Shown here: piece by piece, positions 10,388-18,785 of the stretch
How positions within the stretch are numbered: the first letter of the stretch is position 1
Layout: each line of letters starts with the position of its first letter
NCBI GenBank assembly: GCA_016871685.1
Contig: VHCM01000003.1
Coordinates: forward strand, 1 to 57,187
Direction of reading: 5' to 3'
DNA length: 57,187 nucleotides
DNA from: Verrucomicrobiota bacterium
GTDB taxonomy: Bacteria; Verrucomicrobiota; Verrucomicrobiia; Verrucomicrobiales; Akkermansiaceae
Made by a program: the position numbers and the translations under genes
The notes under the pieces: generated by a model
What the model was told of the DNA's origin: nothing
Databases searched by the model: none
What the model saw: the letters and a program-made list of their open reading frames with translations, nothing else

Positions 10388-11776
10388 ATGCCCGGCAACC
10401 GCAACGAGATCTTCCGGACGCAAGCGCTGCAATTGGTCGACGCCCTGTTGGTCTGGGGTGCCCTGTGGCTCGGCTGGGAATTCCGTGATTCGATCATGGG
10501 GGTGTCGAACGGCCCGCATGAATCCATCCGCTGGGTCCTCTACATTGCCGTTCCGTTCACACCGCTGGTGCTGGAGTTCTTCCGTTTCTACGACCACCTG
10601 CGCACCAAGAACGCCGGAACGGCCCTCGCCCAGCTCACCAAGGGCATGTTGGTGATCCTGCTGATCATCAGCGTCTTCGCCATCTTTGCCAAGCTCACCG
10701 ACACCCGGCGCCTCGCCCTCGGCACCGGCCTGCTGCTCGTGTTCCTCGTCCTGCTGATCCGCGACCGGATCGTGCACTACAAGCTGAAGTTTTCGATCCG
10801 TACCCGCGAACAGCGGGAAAACGTGATCATCGCCGGATCCGATCAGGAAATGTCGCAACTGCTCGTCGAACTCACGCCGGACATCACCGCCGGCTGGAAT
10901 ATTATTGAGCGCTTCGACATCGGCCGACGCGATGTCAAAGAACTCTTCCCCCTGCTCAAGGAACATTCGGTCGGGCGCGTCATCATCGCCACACGGGAAA
11001 CCGGATTCGAAAACGTCGCGCGTGCGATCGAAGCTTGCGAACTTCAAGGGGTCGAAGCTTGGATCGGCGCATCGTTCATCCGCAGCCGCATCGCCCGGCC
11101 AGTCTTTGATTCGATCGGCGACAAACCGATGCTGGTGCTGCGTTCAACCCCGGAGCTGTCGTGGGAACTTTTGTGCAAGGCAGCAATCGACCGCGTTGGC
11201 GCAGCCCTTGCCATCTTGGTGACGCTGCCGCTTTGGATCATCGCGGCCTTCGGCATCCGCCACGCCAGCCCCGGTGCGCCGGTGTTTTTCTCCCAAATGC
11301 GCGCCGGTCGTTACGGCAAACCGTTCCGCATGTGGAAGTTCCGCACCATGGTCCCTGATGCCGAGGAACTACTCGAGAAGGTGAAGTCGGAAGAGGGCAA
11401 CGAAATGAGCGGGCCGGTCTTCAAGCTGTGCAACGATCCACGCATTTTTCCGTTCGGCTCGTTCCTGCGCAAATTCAGCATCGACGAGCTGCCCCAGCTG
11501 CTCAACGTGTTCTTGGGACACATGAGCCTCGTCGGCCCGCGCCCACTGCCGCTCTACGAAGTCGAGGCGTTTACCGAAATGGCCCACCGCCGCAGGCTCA
11601 GTGTGAAACCCGGCGTCACCTGCGAATGGCAGGTGGGCGGCAGGAACCGCATCACCAAATTCGAGGACTGGGTGGCCATGGATCTGCGCTACATCGACAA
11701 TTGGTCGCTCTGGCTCGACCTGAAAATCCTTCTGATGACGATTCCGGCCGTGATCTTCGGCCGCGGTGCGAAATAA
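10388..11776 (+). CDS. Exopolysaccharide polyprenyl glycosylphosphotransferase (WcaJ/EpsE-like)
   Basis: This 462-aa enzyme should transfer a hexose-1-phosphate to undecaprenyl phosphate, starting assembly of an exported polysaccharide at the inner membrane. The N-terminal half has several membrane helices and a Rossmann-like CoA-binding-type middle segment. Another helix at about residue 265-285 precedes the bacterial sugar transferase domain, with 'MWKFRTMVPDAEE', 'SFLRKFSIDELPQLLNV', 'GHMSLVGPRPLP' and 'KPGVTCEWQVGGRN', all hallmarks of the PF02397 family. The next gene on the same strand is an O-antigen-ligase-like protein 17 bp downstream, so the two are probably cotranscribed. The sugar specificity cannot be read from the sequence. 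Confidence 0.9.
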   Translation: MPGNRNEIFRTQALQLVDALLVWGALWLGWEFRDSIMGVSNGPHESIRWVLYIAVPFTPLVLEFFRFYDHLRTKNAGTALAQLTKGMLVILLIISVFAIFAKLTDTRRLALGTGLLLVFLVLLIRDRIVHYKLKFSIRTREQRENVIIAGSDQEMSQLLVELTPDITAGWNIIERFDIGRRDVKELFPLLKEHSVGRVIIATRETGFENVARAIEACELQGVEAWIGASFIRSRIARPVFDSIGDKPMLVLRSTPELSWELLCKAAIDRVGAALAILVTLPLWIIAAFGIRHASPGAPVFFSQMRAGRYGKPFRMWKFRTMVPDAEELLEKVKSEEGNEMSGPVFKLCNDPRIFPFGSFLRKFSIDELPQLLNVFLGHMSLVGPRPLPLYEVEAFTEMAHRRRLSVKPGVTCEWQVGGRNRITKFEDWVAMDLRYIDNWSLWLDLKILLMTIPAVIFGRGAK

Positions 11777-11793
11777 CCATCCCGCGTCGCGTC

Positions 11794-14019
11794 ATGAACG
11801 CGGCAATGCCAGCATCCGCCATGCCCGTCCTCTCCGCCGTCTTCCTTGTGCTCGCACTCGGCTTGGCCGTCATCTTCGGCCCGCAAACCCGTCCATGGTC
11901 TTGGGGTCCCGCCCTGCTGGCACTGGCCGCGGCCTGTCTTGCGGCAGTGCCCCTGCTGCGCAGAAAGGATCGGGTCCAGACCGATGCGGTGCTCATCTTC
12001 GCAGGCATCGTCACCACGGTGTGGTTCGCCACACGCGCCTGGCTGTCACCGGTGCGCGAGGATGCCACAGGCGAACTGCTGTTGCTCGCGTCCGCGGTCG
12101 GCGCGTTCGTCGTCGTCCGCTGCATCGCCGGTGACGCCCGCGCCGGCCGCGTCTTCCTCTGGGGCGTGGCCCTGCTCCTGCTCGCCAGCGGGATCGTCTG
12201 CGCGATCCAGATCGCCGACCCCTCCTACAGCCCGGTCTTCCGCACCCGCGCCGACGACCGATTGATCTCCGGGTTTTTCGCGCATTACATCGATGGCTCG
12301 AATTTCCTGGTCGCCGCATCGGTGATCACTGGTGCCGCGGCATTGCTGGGTCATCATGCACTTCCCTCGCGGATATTCTTCGGTGTGGTCGCCCTGGGTG
12401 GATTCGCCGCCACCTGGTTCACCCTCTCGCGCGGCGGGATCCTCGCCGGCATCGTCGCCACCACGGTCTTCATCATCGGCCTCATGATCGTCGGTCGCAA
12501 GGAAGGCAGGCGCTGGTTCGCCCCGCTCATCATCGCACTGCCCCTCCTCGGGATGGCGGCTGGTGCCTACCTGCTGCACGGCTGGTCGATGCGCAGCGAT
12601 GGCGCCGCCCAAGGCATCGGCACGGTGGCGGCGACCCTGGACAACGCCGCACGGCTGCATTACCTCGGCATCGTGTTGTCATGCATTCTGCTGCACCCGC
12701 TCGCAGGCGGCGGTGCTGGCAGCTTCGCCTGGGAATGCTTCCGGTTCATGGATCCGGACATCTTGGGTAACATGGTCGGCACCAGACCAGAGATGGTGCA
12801 CAACGAATTCCTCCAGGCCGCCACCGATTACGGCCTGATCGGCGCGGGATTGATCCTCATCGTCATCGCCGGCTCGTTCATCGCGGGCTTCACCCGCATG
12901 TTCACCGACTGGAACGAAGGCGGCGTGGATTCGGCCGATGCGTGGCGGGTCGGCGGCGCGGCGGCACTGGCCGGCATGCTCACTCAATCGTCCTTCAGCT
13001 TCGTGTTCCACCTGCTGCCCGGCGCGCTCATGCTCGGCATCGCGCTGGGACTCGCCACCCGCGTGCCCGCAGCCGTGCGCGGCAGGAGAAGTCCGCTCTC
13101 CAACAGCCTGCTCGCGTTGGCCGGCTGCGCCGCGGCCATCCTCATCGTCCCGTTCGGTTGGAATGGCAGCCGGGTCTTGTCACGCCTCTGGCCCACGCAT
13201 TTCTCAAAAACTCCGGAAACCTCGGACTCCGCCCGCATCGCGGCACTTGACGACGCAATCCGCATCTGGCCGCACTCGTCCTTCCACGCCGAACGCGCGG
13301 CCCTGCGCCAAGGTCTCGCCAACGCCGACCGGCGCATCACCGCCGATGCAGCCTACTCGCTCGCAATCGACGATCTCGCCCGGGCATCGGAACTCGATCC
13401 CTTCGAGCCCTCACACGTGGTCCAGCGGGGATATCTGCTCAGCCACATCGGCCGCGACGCCGAAGCGGAGGCGGCATTCCAACAGGCGATCCAACTGCAG
13501 GGCGGCATGGAGGCCGGCTTCCGCGCGCGCTTCCAACTCGCCCGCCACCAACTCGCCATGGGACGACGCGCGCTCGCACGCGGCAACCCGAGACAATCGG
13601 TGCCCATCCTCGAGGAGGCCGTGCGCCTCATGGAACAAGCCTGCGGGATCAGCGGTTTGCTGCGCCCGGACATGTACGTCTTGCGCGCGGAAACCCACGA
13701 GACGCTCGGTGCCGCACGCGAACGGATCGGAGACCGCGAAGGCGCGCTCGAATGCTACAACCACGCGGCGAACGCGCTGCGCAGCAAACCGGCACACTAC
13801 CTCGCGGCATCGACGCTCTCGCGCATCGCCCGCGATGAATGGTCGGCGATGCGCCTGCCCGAAGCACTCGCCCGCTTCATCGAAGCCAGGGCACGCGTCG
13901 ATCGCGCGGAAGGCATGCTGCCCGCGGGAACCACGCCGGCCCAGCGCGACGCGTTCACCGCCGGCCTCGATTGGTCGATCCAACTGCTGCGCGGTGCCTG
14001 TGTGCAACCAGCGAAGTAA
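11794..14019 (+). CDS. O-antigen ligase/polymerase-like membrane protein with C-terminal TPR domain
   Basis: The 741-aa protein begins at ATG 11794, 17 bp after the priming transferase. About the first 450 residues are a run of hydrophobic helices, with the typical Wzy/WaaL pattern: 'FTLSRGG' in the middle and a large loop containing 'VHNEFLQAATDYGLIG'. The C-terminal 260 residues are soluble, Ala-rich and helical, with TPR-like units such as 'DDLARASELDPFEPSHVVQRGYLLSHIGRDAEAEAAFQQA'-type repeats. It probably polymerises or ligates polysaccharide repeat units, with the TPR part acting as a scaffold. It converges on the EpsI gene with only 25 bp between. Confidence 0.83.
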   Translation: MNAAMPASAMPVLSAVFLVLALGLAVIFGPQTRPWSWGPALLALAAACLAAVPLLRRKDRVQTDAVLIFAGIVTTVWFATRAWLSPVREDATGELLLLASAVGAFVVVRCIAGDARAGRVFLWGVALLLLASGIVCAIQIADPSYSPVFRTRADDRLISGFFAHYIDGSNFLVAASVITGAAALLGHHALPSRIFFGVVALGGFAATWFTLSRGGILAGIVATTVFIIGLMIVGRKEGRRWFAPLIIALPLLGMAAGAYLLHGWSMRSDGAAQGIGTVAATLDNAARLHYLGIVLSCILLHPLAGGGAGSFAWECFRFMDPDILGNMVGTRPEMVHNEFLQAATDYGLIGAGLILIVIAGSFIAGFTRMFTDWNEGGVDSADAWRVGGAAALAGMLTQSSFSFVFHLLPGALMLGIALGLATRVPAAVRGRRSPLSNSLLALAGCAAAILIVPFGWNGSRVLSRLWPTHFSKTPETSDSARIAALDDAIRIWPHSSFHAERAALRQGLANADRRITADAAYSLAIDDLARASELDPFEPSHVVQRGYLLSHIGRDAEAEAAFQQAIQLQGGMEAGFRARFQLARHQLAMGRRALARGNPRQSVPILEEAVRLMEQACGISGLLRPDMYVLRAETHETLGAARERIGDREGALECYNHAANALRSKPAHYLAASTLSRIARDEWSAMRLPEALARFIEARARVDRAEGMLPAGTTPAQRDAFTAGLDWSIQLLRGACVQPAK

Positions 14020-14044
14020 CGCCTCAACCGCAACGCGCGACGGA

Positions 14045-14773
14045 TCATCCGTCCACCTGCGACCAGTCGATCTGCTCGTCGGCCAACTCGCTCAGGAATT
14101 CTCGGATCCTCGCGTCCGCCTCCTCCTCGCTCACCGGCTTGCCCGTCCACGGCAGCTCACCGAACATCGCGGTGGCCGAAACGTAAGCCCAGCGCTGGTC
14201 CATCCCGCGCAAGAGGCGGTCCTTCATGTCGACCAACGTGCGCTCCAGATGATCGTTGGTGATGCGGTCATGGCCGACGAAGAAATAATACGTCACGCAC
14301 TCGACGCGGCGCCCAGGCACACCGCGCTCCGCACCCGGCAGCGTCTTGACCGACCGCAACCGCCTCGCCTTGAACTCGTGCCCGGCATGCGTGCGCAACA
14401 CCACGTCGGCCGATGCGGTGATGAGGTGCCCCTGTGCGGGCATGCAGCGCTCGGGCCGGTGAATCGACGTGTTGAGGTCGCTGCCCGACAGCACGATCGA
14501 CAGGTCGATCAAATCGTACACCCGCCTGCCGATGCCGGTGAACTCGCCGGGCCGCGGCCGCAGGCAGGTCGCCTTGGCAAAGGCGGTCTCGGCCCCCAGC
14601 GTGCCGATCTCCTCCATCGATGCCGGCTGCGGCTCGAGCCACCAGTCGCCGGATGCTTCGGGCAATTCCATCAACGCCGCGGAATCGGCCATCTCGCCCG
14701 CCTTGGGCAACACATAGACGATGGCCAGCGCAAGGCCGGTGACCACGGGAATCAACCAGGGATTCGGACTCAT
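14045..14773 (-). CDS. Exosortase-associated EpsI family protein
   Basis: This 242-aa protein has one N-terminal membrane helix ('PWLIPVVTGLALAIVYVLP') followed by an extracytoplasmic EpsI-type domain. Supporting landmarks are 'IDLSIVLSGSDLNTSIHRPERCMPAQG' in character: a conserved His-Arg-Pro-Glu-x-Cys segment around residues 102-107, and 'CVTYYFFVGHDR' further on. EpsI proteins are nearly always encoded beside, or fused to, exosortases and are thought to take part in exopolysaccharide export or anchoring. Its ATG lies within the last codons of the exosortase gene (4-bp ATGA overlap), so the two are translationally coupled. Confidence 0.85.
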   Translation of the reverse strand: MSPNPWLIPVVTGLALAIVYVLPKAGEMADSAALMELPEASGDWWLEPQPASMEEIGTLGAETAFAKATCLRPRPGEFTGIGRRVYDLIDLSIVLSGSDLNTSIHRPERCMPAQGHLITASADVVLRTHAGHEFKARRLRSVKTLPGAERGVPGRRVECVTYYFFVGHDRITNDHLERTLVDMKDRLLRGMDQRWAYVSATAMFGELPWTGKPVSEEEADARIREFLSELADEQIDWSQVDG

Positions 14774-15759
14774 GACGGCGATCCGGATTCATGTTCAGGC
14801 CGTGCGCTCACGACCACCCGCCGCAACTCGCGCCGCGCACCCTTGCGCCACGGCCAGCCACCCTCGAGCAGCGAATGCAGCCCGAGCAACACCATCAGCG
14901 AAAACGGATAAAACAACAGCAGGCCCGACCAGTCATGCCAGGTCTCGCGCCCCCACTTGGCATCGCCGTACTCGGCAATCACGAAAATCGATGTCACCCG
15001 CAACGCGTTGCCGACAATCGCGATCGGAAACGCGGTGACAAACAACAACACACGCTTCCACATCGCCATCCGCGCCATGTAGGCCCAGGCACCCGAAATC
15101 ATCAGCAAGGCCATCAACGAGCGGATCCCGCTGCACCCTTTCGCAATCTCCAACGGCTCCCATTTGCCATGCGCCGAAGAGATTTCCGTGCCCTGCACGA
15201 TCGTCTCCACCCCGAAGAGGGCCGACCCGTGGTGCGCCATCACCGTGGCAAGGATCTGCAAGCCGTTGGTGGCCTGCCGGAAACTCGGCAGAGGAATCGC
15301 CAGCCAGAAGAAAAACAACGGAAACGAGATCAACCTCGCCACCTTCCAACCCCACAACGACCAAGCCGCCCCCCACAACAACACCGGCAGCGCGCCCATC
15401 GCGACCCGCGGTTGCAGCGTGCGATAGGCCGCGGCATACAACAACGCACCCGCCAGAATCACCACCAACCCCCACGCGCTGCCCGACGCCGCCGCCTCGC
15501 GCAACCGCGGCAGCCGGTGCGCAATCAATCCGGCACACACCAGCGGAAAGAGCGGACCATGCTCGAAATCATTCTCATCATTCCATGCGCTCCAGATCCA
15601 GTCGAAGGCCGAGAGCGTCCGCCCCGCCCCGTAACGCTGCTCGAAGGCATAAAACCACAACAACACCACCGCCATCGCCAGCAGCGGACCCCACCACGTC
15701 CGAAATCCGCCGCCACGGACCGACGCATCGGCAGGGGCAGCGGTGGATGTGGCGGACAT
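14770..15759 (-). CDS. Exosortase (membrane transpeptidase for PEP-CTERM-type proteins)
   Basis: Exosortases cleave C-terminal sorting signals of secreted proteins and attach them to the envelope. This 329-aa polytopic protein holds the family triad: Cys209 in 'AKGCSGIRSLMALL', an Arg in 'GNALRVTSIFVIAEYG', and a His in 'TWHDWSGLLLFYP'. About eight membrane helices surround these motifs. The chosen ATG at 15759 gives a short Ala/Thr-rich tail before the first helix; upstream in-frame codons look non-coding. It is coupled to EpsI and faces two exopolysaccharide genes, the usual setting for exosortase. No intact target with a recognisable sorting signal lies in the window, though a truncated candidate sits at 39100-39327. 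Confidence 0.92.
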   Translation of the reverse strand: MSATSTAAPADASVRGGGFRTWWGPLLAMAVVLLWFYAFEQRYGAGRTLSAFDWIWSAWNDENDFEHGPLFPLVCAGLIAHRLPRLREAAASGSAWGLVVILAGALLYAAAYRTLQPRVAMGALPVLLWGAAWSLWGWKVARLISFPLFFFWLAIPLPSFRQATNGLQILATVMAHHGSALFGVETIVQGTEISSAHGKWEPLEIAKGCSGIRSLMALLMISGAWAYMARMAMWKRVLLFVTAFPIAIVGNALRVTSIFVIAEYGDAKWGRETWHDWSGLLLFYPFSLMVLLGLHSLLEGGWPWRKGARRELRRVVVSARPEHESGSPS

Positions 15760-15857
15760 CAGGCGAATCGTTGAAGGTTTTCCGAGCAAAGGATTGCGCG
15801 CGGCCCGCCGCCTGTCAACATCACGCCCGATCACTCCAAGACCCGCTCCTCCGATCC

Positions 15858-16784
15858 ATGAAGCTCATCAGCGGCACCGCCCACCGCGCGCTCTCGGAGC
15901 GCATCGCCTCCAGTCTCGGCATCCAACTGGCCAACGTCCAGGTCACGTCGTTTCCAGACGGCGAAACATTCGTCAAAATCGACGAAAACATCCGCGGCGA
16001 CGACGTTTTCATCATCCAGCCGACCTGCCCGCCCACCAACCACAACTTGATGGAACTCCTCATCATGGTCGATGCCGCGCGCCGCGCCAGCGCCGAACGC
16101 ATCACCGCGGTGATCCCGTTCTTCGGCTACGCCCGCCAGGACCGCAAGGACCAGCCGCGCGTCCCGATCACCGCCAAACTGGTCGCCAACCTGCTCACCT
16201 CCGCGGGAGTGAGCCGCGTTCTCACCATCGACCTCCACGCCCCGCAGATCCAGGGGTTCTTCGACATCCCGGTGGACCACCTATACGCGAAGCCCGCACT
16301 CATCGGCCATCTCCGCGAGGTGGTGCCGGACACCTCGAACCTCACCGTGGTCTCGCCCGACGTCGGCGGTGTCAAGATGGCCCGCGCCTACGCCGACGCC
16401 CTCAACGCCGAACTCGCCATCGTCGCCAAACACCGCATCAGCGCCACCCGCGTCGAGGCGATGAACGTGATCGGCGACGTCGATGGACGTGATGTCGTGA
16501 TCGTTGACGACATGACCGAAACCGCCGGCACGCTCTGCGCCGCCGCCGAAATGCTCAAGCGCCACGGCGCGCGACGCATCTACGCCGGTGTCTCCCACGC
16601 CGTGCTCGGTGAAATCGCCCACCAGCGCATCAGCGACTCGGTGATCGAGCAACTCGTCACCACCGACTCGGTGCCGCAGGCCAATGGCCCGAAAGTCCGC
16701 GTCGCCCCGATCGCCCCGCTCCTCGGCGAGGCGATCCGCAGGATCAACGAGGACAAGTCGATCACCACCCTGTTCGAAGTCTGA
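15858..16784 (+). CDS. prs: Ribose-phosphate pyrophosphokinase (PRPP synthetase)
   Basis: Prs makes PRPP from ribose 5-phosphate and ATP for nucleotide, histidine, tryptophan and NAD synthesis. At 308 aa it has normal class I length. Visible motifs are 'FSDGE'-type ATP contact (here 'FPDGET' at 32-37), 'PFFGYARQDRKD' (87-98), the 'DLHAPQIQGFFDIPVD' loop, the divalent-metal/PRPP loop 'VVIVDDMTETAGT' (213-225) and 'KHR' near 191. The ATG at 15858 matches the family N-terminus. It is 98 bp from the divergent exosortase start. A kinase-like gene begins 9 bp after its stop, so prs probably leads a three-gene transcript. Confidence 0.95.
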   Translation: MKLISGTAHRALSERIASSLGIQLANVQVTSFPDGETFVKIDENIRGDDVFIIQPTCPPTNHNLMELLIMVDAARRASAERITAVIPFFGYARQDRKDQPRVPITAKLVANLLTSAGVSRVLTIDLHAPQIQGFFDIPVDHLYAKPALIGHLREVVPDTSNLTVVSPDVGGVKMARAYADALNAELAIVAKHRISATRVEAMNVIGDVDGRDVVIVDDMTETAGTLCAAAEMLKRHGARRIYAGVSHAVLGEIAHQRISDSVIEQLVTTDSVPQANGPKVRVAPIAPLLGEAIRRINEDKSITTLFEV

Positions 16785-16793
16785 CCCAAGGCC

Positions 16794-17189
16794 ATGGCCA
16801 TCGATCCCCTCAAGGACGGCGTCCGCTCGCAGGTCAGGATCGATTTCTCGGGACGCGTGCACAAACGGATCCGCGGCACCGATGCGGACCGCCGCTACGC
16901 CACGGAAGTGGCCGTGCTGCGCGTACTCGAACATCGCGGATGCCCCTACGTGCCGCGCGTCCTCGAGGAACACCCGGACGAATGCTATCTCGTCACCACC
17001 CACTGCGGCAAACCCGCCACGCAGATCACCCGGGAAAAGGCGGATTCCCTCTTCGCCGCGCTCGAACGCGACTACGGTGTGCGCCACCTCGACGCCGTGC
17101 CGCGCAACATCACGTATTCCGACAAGCTCGGCCGCTTCTGCATCATCGATTTCGAACTCGCCGAAATCCTGCCGATGCCTGCGAAATAA
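16794..17189 (+). CDS. Minimal protein-kinase-like protein (131 aa)
   Basis: This small protein carries core pieces of a eukaryotic-type or lipopolysaccharide-kinase-like fold. These are a catalytic-loop-like 'HLDAVPRNI' (His98, Asp100, Asn105) and a metal-binding 'IIDFE' (Asp119). The early 'VLRVLEHRGCPYVPRVLEE' resembles the helix C/strand 4 region. There is no clear glycine-rich loop and only a possible nucleotide-binding Lys ('RVHKRIRG'). The length is about half of a normal kinase domain, with the stop 12 residues after the DFE motif, so the C-lobe is mostly absent. It sits between prs (9 bp) and a PP2C phosphatase (13 bp), suggesting a signalling pair. Activity is unproven; a pseudokinase or a small-molecule kinase is possible. 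Confidence 0.7.
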   Translation: MAIDPLKDGVRSQVRIDFSGRVHKRIRGTDADRRYATEVAVLRVLEHRGCPYVPRVLEEHPDECYLVTTHCGKPATQITREKADSLFAALERDYGVRHLDAVPRNITYSDKLGRFCIIDFELAEILPMPAK

Positions 17190-17202
17190 GACACCATCCG
17201 CG

Positions 17203-18015
17203 ATGAGCACGAGCCACTCGATCACCTGGGCCGGAACCAGCACCAGCGGTTCGCGCAAACCGCGCAACGACGACTCGATCATCGCCTTCGCATCGGGACG
17301 CGACGGTGCCGAACTCCTCCCCGCCGTCGGCTCGCGCGCGCTCGATACCCACGACCTCGTCTTCGCCGTCTCGGACGGCATGGGCGGTGCCAACGCGGGC
17401 GACCTCGCCTCGTCGCTGCTCCTCGACCGCATGTCCCAGGCGATCCCGCAAACGTTCAAGCTCGCCGCCGCGGGGTTTTATCCCGACTGCCTGAGCCACC
17501 TCGCCGAAGCGGTGCGCGACGTCCACGAGCACCTCAACCTCGAGGCGCGCGACGCCGACACCCGGGGCATGGCCGCCACCCTCGCCCTGGCCTGGTTCAC
17601 TCCGGAAAACCTCTACCTCGCCAACGTCGGCGACTCGCGGATCTATCTCGCCCGCGACGGCGCGCTCGAACAACTCTCACGCGACCACACCTCGGCTTGG
17701 GCGCAGTGGAAACGCGGTGAAATCGGCGAAGTCGAATACCGCAACCACCCGCGCCGCGCCGCCCTCTACGAGGTCGTCGGCGGCGGACACCCCGCCGTCA
17801 GACCGCACTTCGCCGCAGTCCCCTTCCGGCGCGGCGACAGCTTTCTGCTTTGCACCGACGGCCTCATCGACGGCCTGTGGGAACGCCACATCGAATCCGT
17901 ACTCGCCGACCCCGCGAGATCGCCGCAAGCCAAGGCCGACGCACTGCTGAAACGCGCCCTCGACAACGCCGGAGCCGACGACACCACCCTGCATGTCATC
18001 TCGATCGATCGCTGA
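17203..18015 (+). CDS. PP2C-type serine/threonine protein phosphatase
   Basis: This 270-aa soluble protein has the full set of PP2C metal-binding motifs: 'RNDDS' near the start, 'SDGMGGANAGD', 'GMAATLALA', 'LANVGDSRIYLARDG', 'LLCTDGLIDGL' and 'GADDTTLHVI'. It should remove phosphate from Ser/Thr residues. A short unconserved N-terminus replaces the usual membrane or FHA additions. It begins 13 bp after the mini-kinase stop codon and probably counteracts that protein or a kinase encoded elsewhere. A pyrimidine-rich non-coding stretch follows. Confidence 0.9.
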   Translation: MSTSHSITWAGTSTSGSRKPRNDDSIIAFASGRDGAELLPAVGSRALDTHDLVFAVSDGMGGANAGDLASSLLLDRMSQAIPQTFKLAAAGFYPDCLSHLAEAVRDVHEHLNLEARDADTRGMAATLALAWFTPENLYLANVGDSRIYLARDGALEQLSRDHTSAWAQWKRGEIGEVEYRNHPRRAALYEVVGGGHPAVRPHFAAVPFRRGDSFLLCTDGLIDGLWERHIESVLADPARSPQAKADALLKRALDNAGADDTTLHVISIDR

Positions 18016-18161
18016 TCGCTTCACATTAAGCGCACACCCACCGCTCTTCTCTCTTCTCTCTTCTTGCCTCTTGAAACTTTTCTAATTCCTCCTCTTTCCC
18101 AATTTCCAATCACTCATCTCGAATCTCCCTTCTTCCCTCTTCACACTTGAAACTTTTCATC
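18016..18161. repeat. Pyrimidine-rich intergenic stretch with a duplicated 13-bp motif
   Basis: Between the convergent PP2C and methyltransferase genes the plus strand is strongly C/T-rich with far lower GC than the genes. The 13-mer CTTGAAACTTTTC occurs exactly twice, at 18070-18082 and 18146-18158. The core CTTGAAAC recurs upstream of the release-factor-like gene (39479-39486 and 39500-39507). No reading frame or hairpin with a T-tract is evident. A dispersed intergenic repeat is the simplest reading. Confidence 0.55.
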
Positions 18162-18764
18162 TCATCCCATCCTGCGAAAACAACCGATCCATTCCCTGCC
18201 CTCGCGTCCGGGGTAGGCGGATCGGGGGACCCATCCCTCGAGGAATTCGAAGTGCGTTGAAAAGCGTTGCGTGATTTCGTCGATGGATGAAGGGAATGGC
18301 GGACCGTCGGTGCCGTCGCCGGGATCGGGCGGATTGAGGTAGAACACGCCGGCGAGCAGTCCACCCGGCACGAGCACGGCCGCGGCGGCGGCGGCGTAGG
18401 CGTCGCGGAACGGCGGATCGATGGCGCAAAAGCAGGTGTGCTCCCACAACGCACGGAAGCGGCGTCCCTGCTGCCATTCGGGGTCGAGGAAGTCACCGAG
18501 TTCGTAGACCTCGCCGGTCTCCGATGGAAACGCCTGCGCGCCTTGAATCGCGGATGGCGCGGAGTCGAGACCGATCACCGAGGCACCGGTCGCGGCGATC
18601 GCGCGGACATCATGACCGAATCCGCAGCCCGGCACGAGCACGGGACCGCCCTGCCAGAGGTCGGCTCCATTGCGCTCCATCAGCTCGACGAGCGGTGGTG
18701 CGGCTTGGCCTTTCTCCCACGGAGTTTCGCCACGGCGGTACCAATCCTCCCAATCTCTCGGCAT
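18162..18764 (-). CDS. Thiopurine S-methyltransferase-family SAM methyltransferase
   Basis: This 200-aa soluble class I methyltransferase starts with 'WEDWYRRGETPWEKG', the conserved opening of the TPMT family. It has the SAM-binding glycine motif 'VLVPGCGFGHDVRAIA' and an acidic ribose contact in 'VIGLDSAPSAI'. The later 'RALWEHTCFCAIDP' is also typical of TPMT-like proteins, which methylate thiol, halide or metalloid substrates; the true substrate cannot be told. The gene converges with the PP2C phosphatase and lies 21 bp downstream of the secreted nuclease-like gene on the same strand. Confidence 0.85.
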   Translation of the reverse strand: MPRDWEDWYRRGETPWEKGQAAPPLVELMERNGADLWQGGPVLVPGCGFGHDVRAIAATGASVIGLDSAPSAIQGAQAFPSETGEVYELGDFLDPEWQQGRRFRALWEHTCFCAIDPPFRDAYAAAAAAVLVPGGLLAGVFYLNPPDPGDGTDGPPFPSSIDEITQRFSTHFEFLEGWVPRSAYPGREGREWIGCFRRMG

Positions 18765-18785
18765 GCCGGATGATGACCGCGGCGC

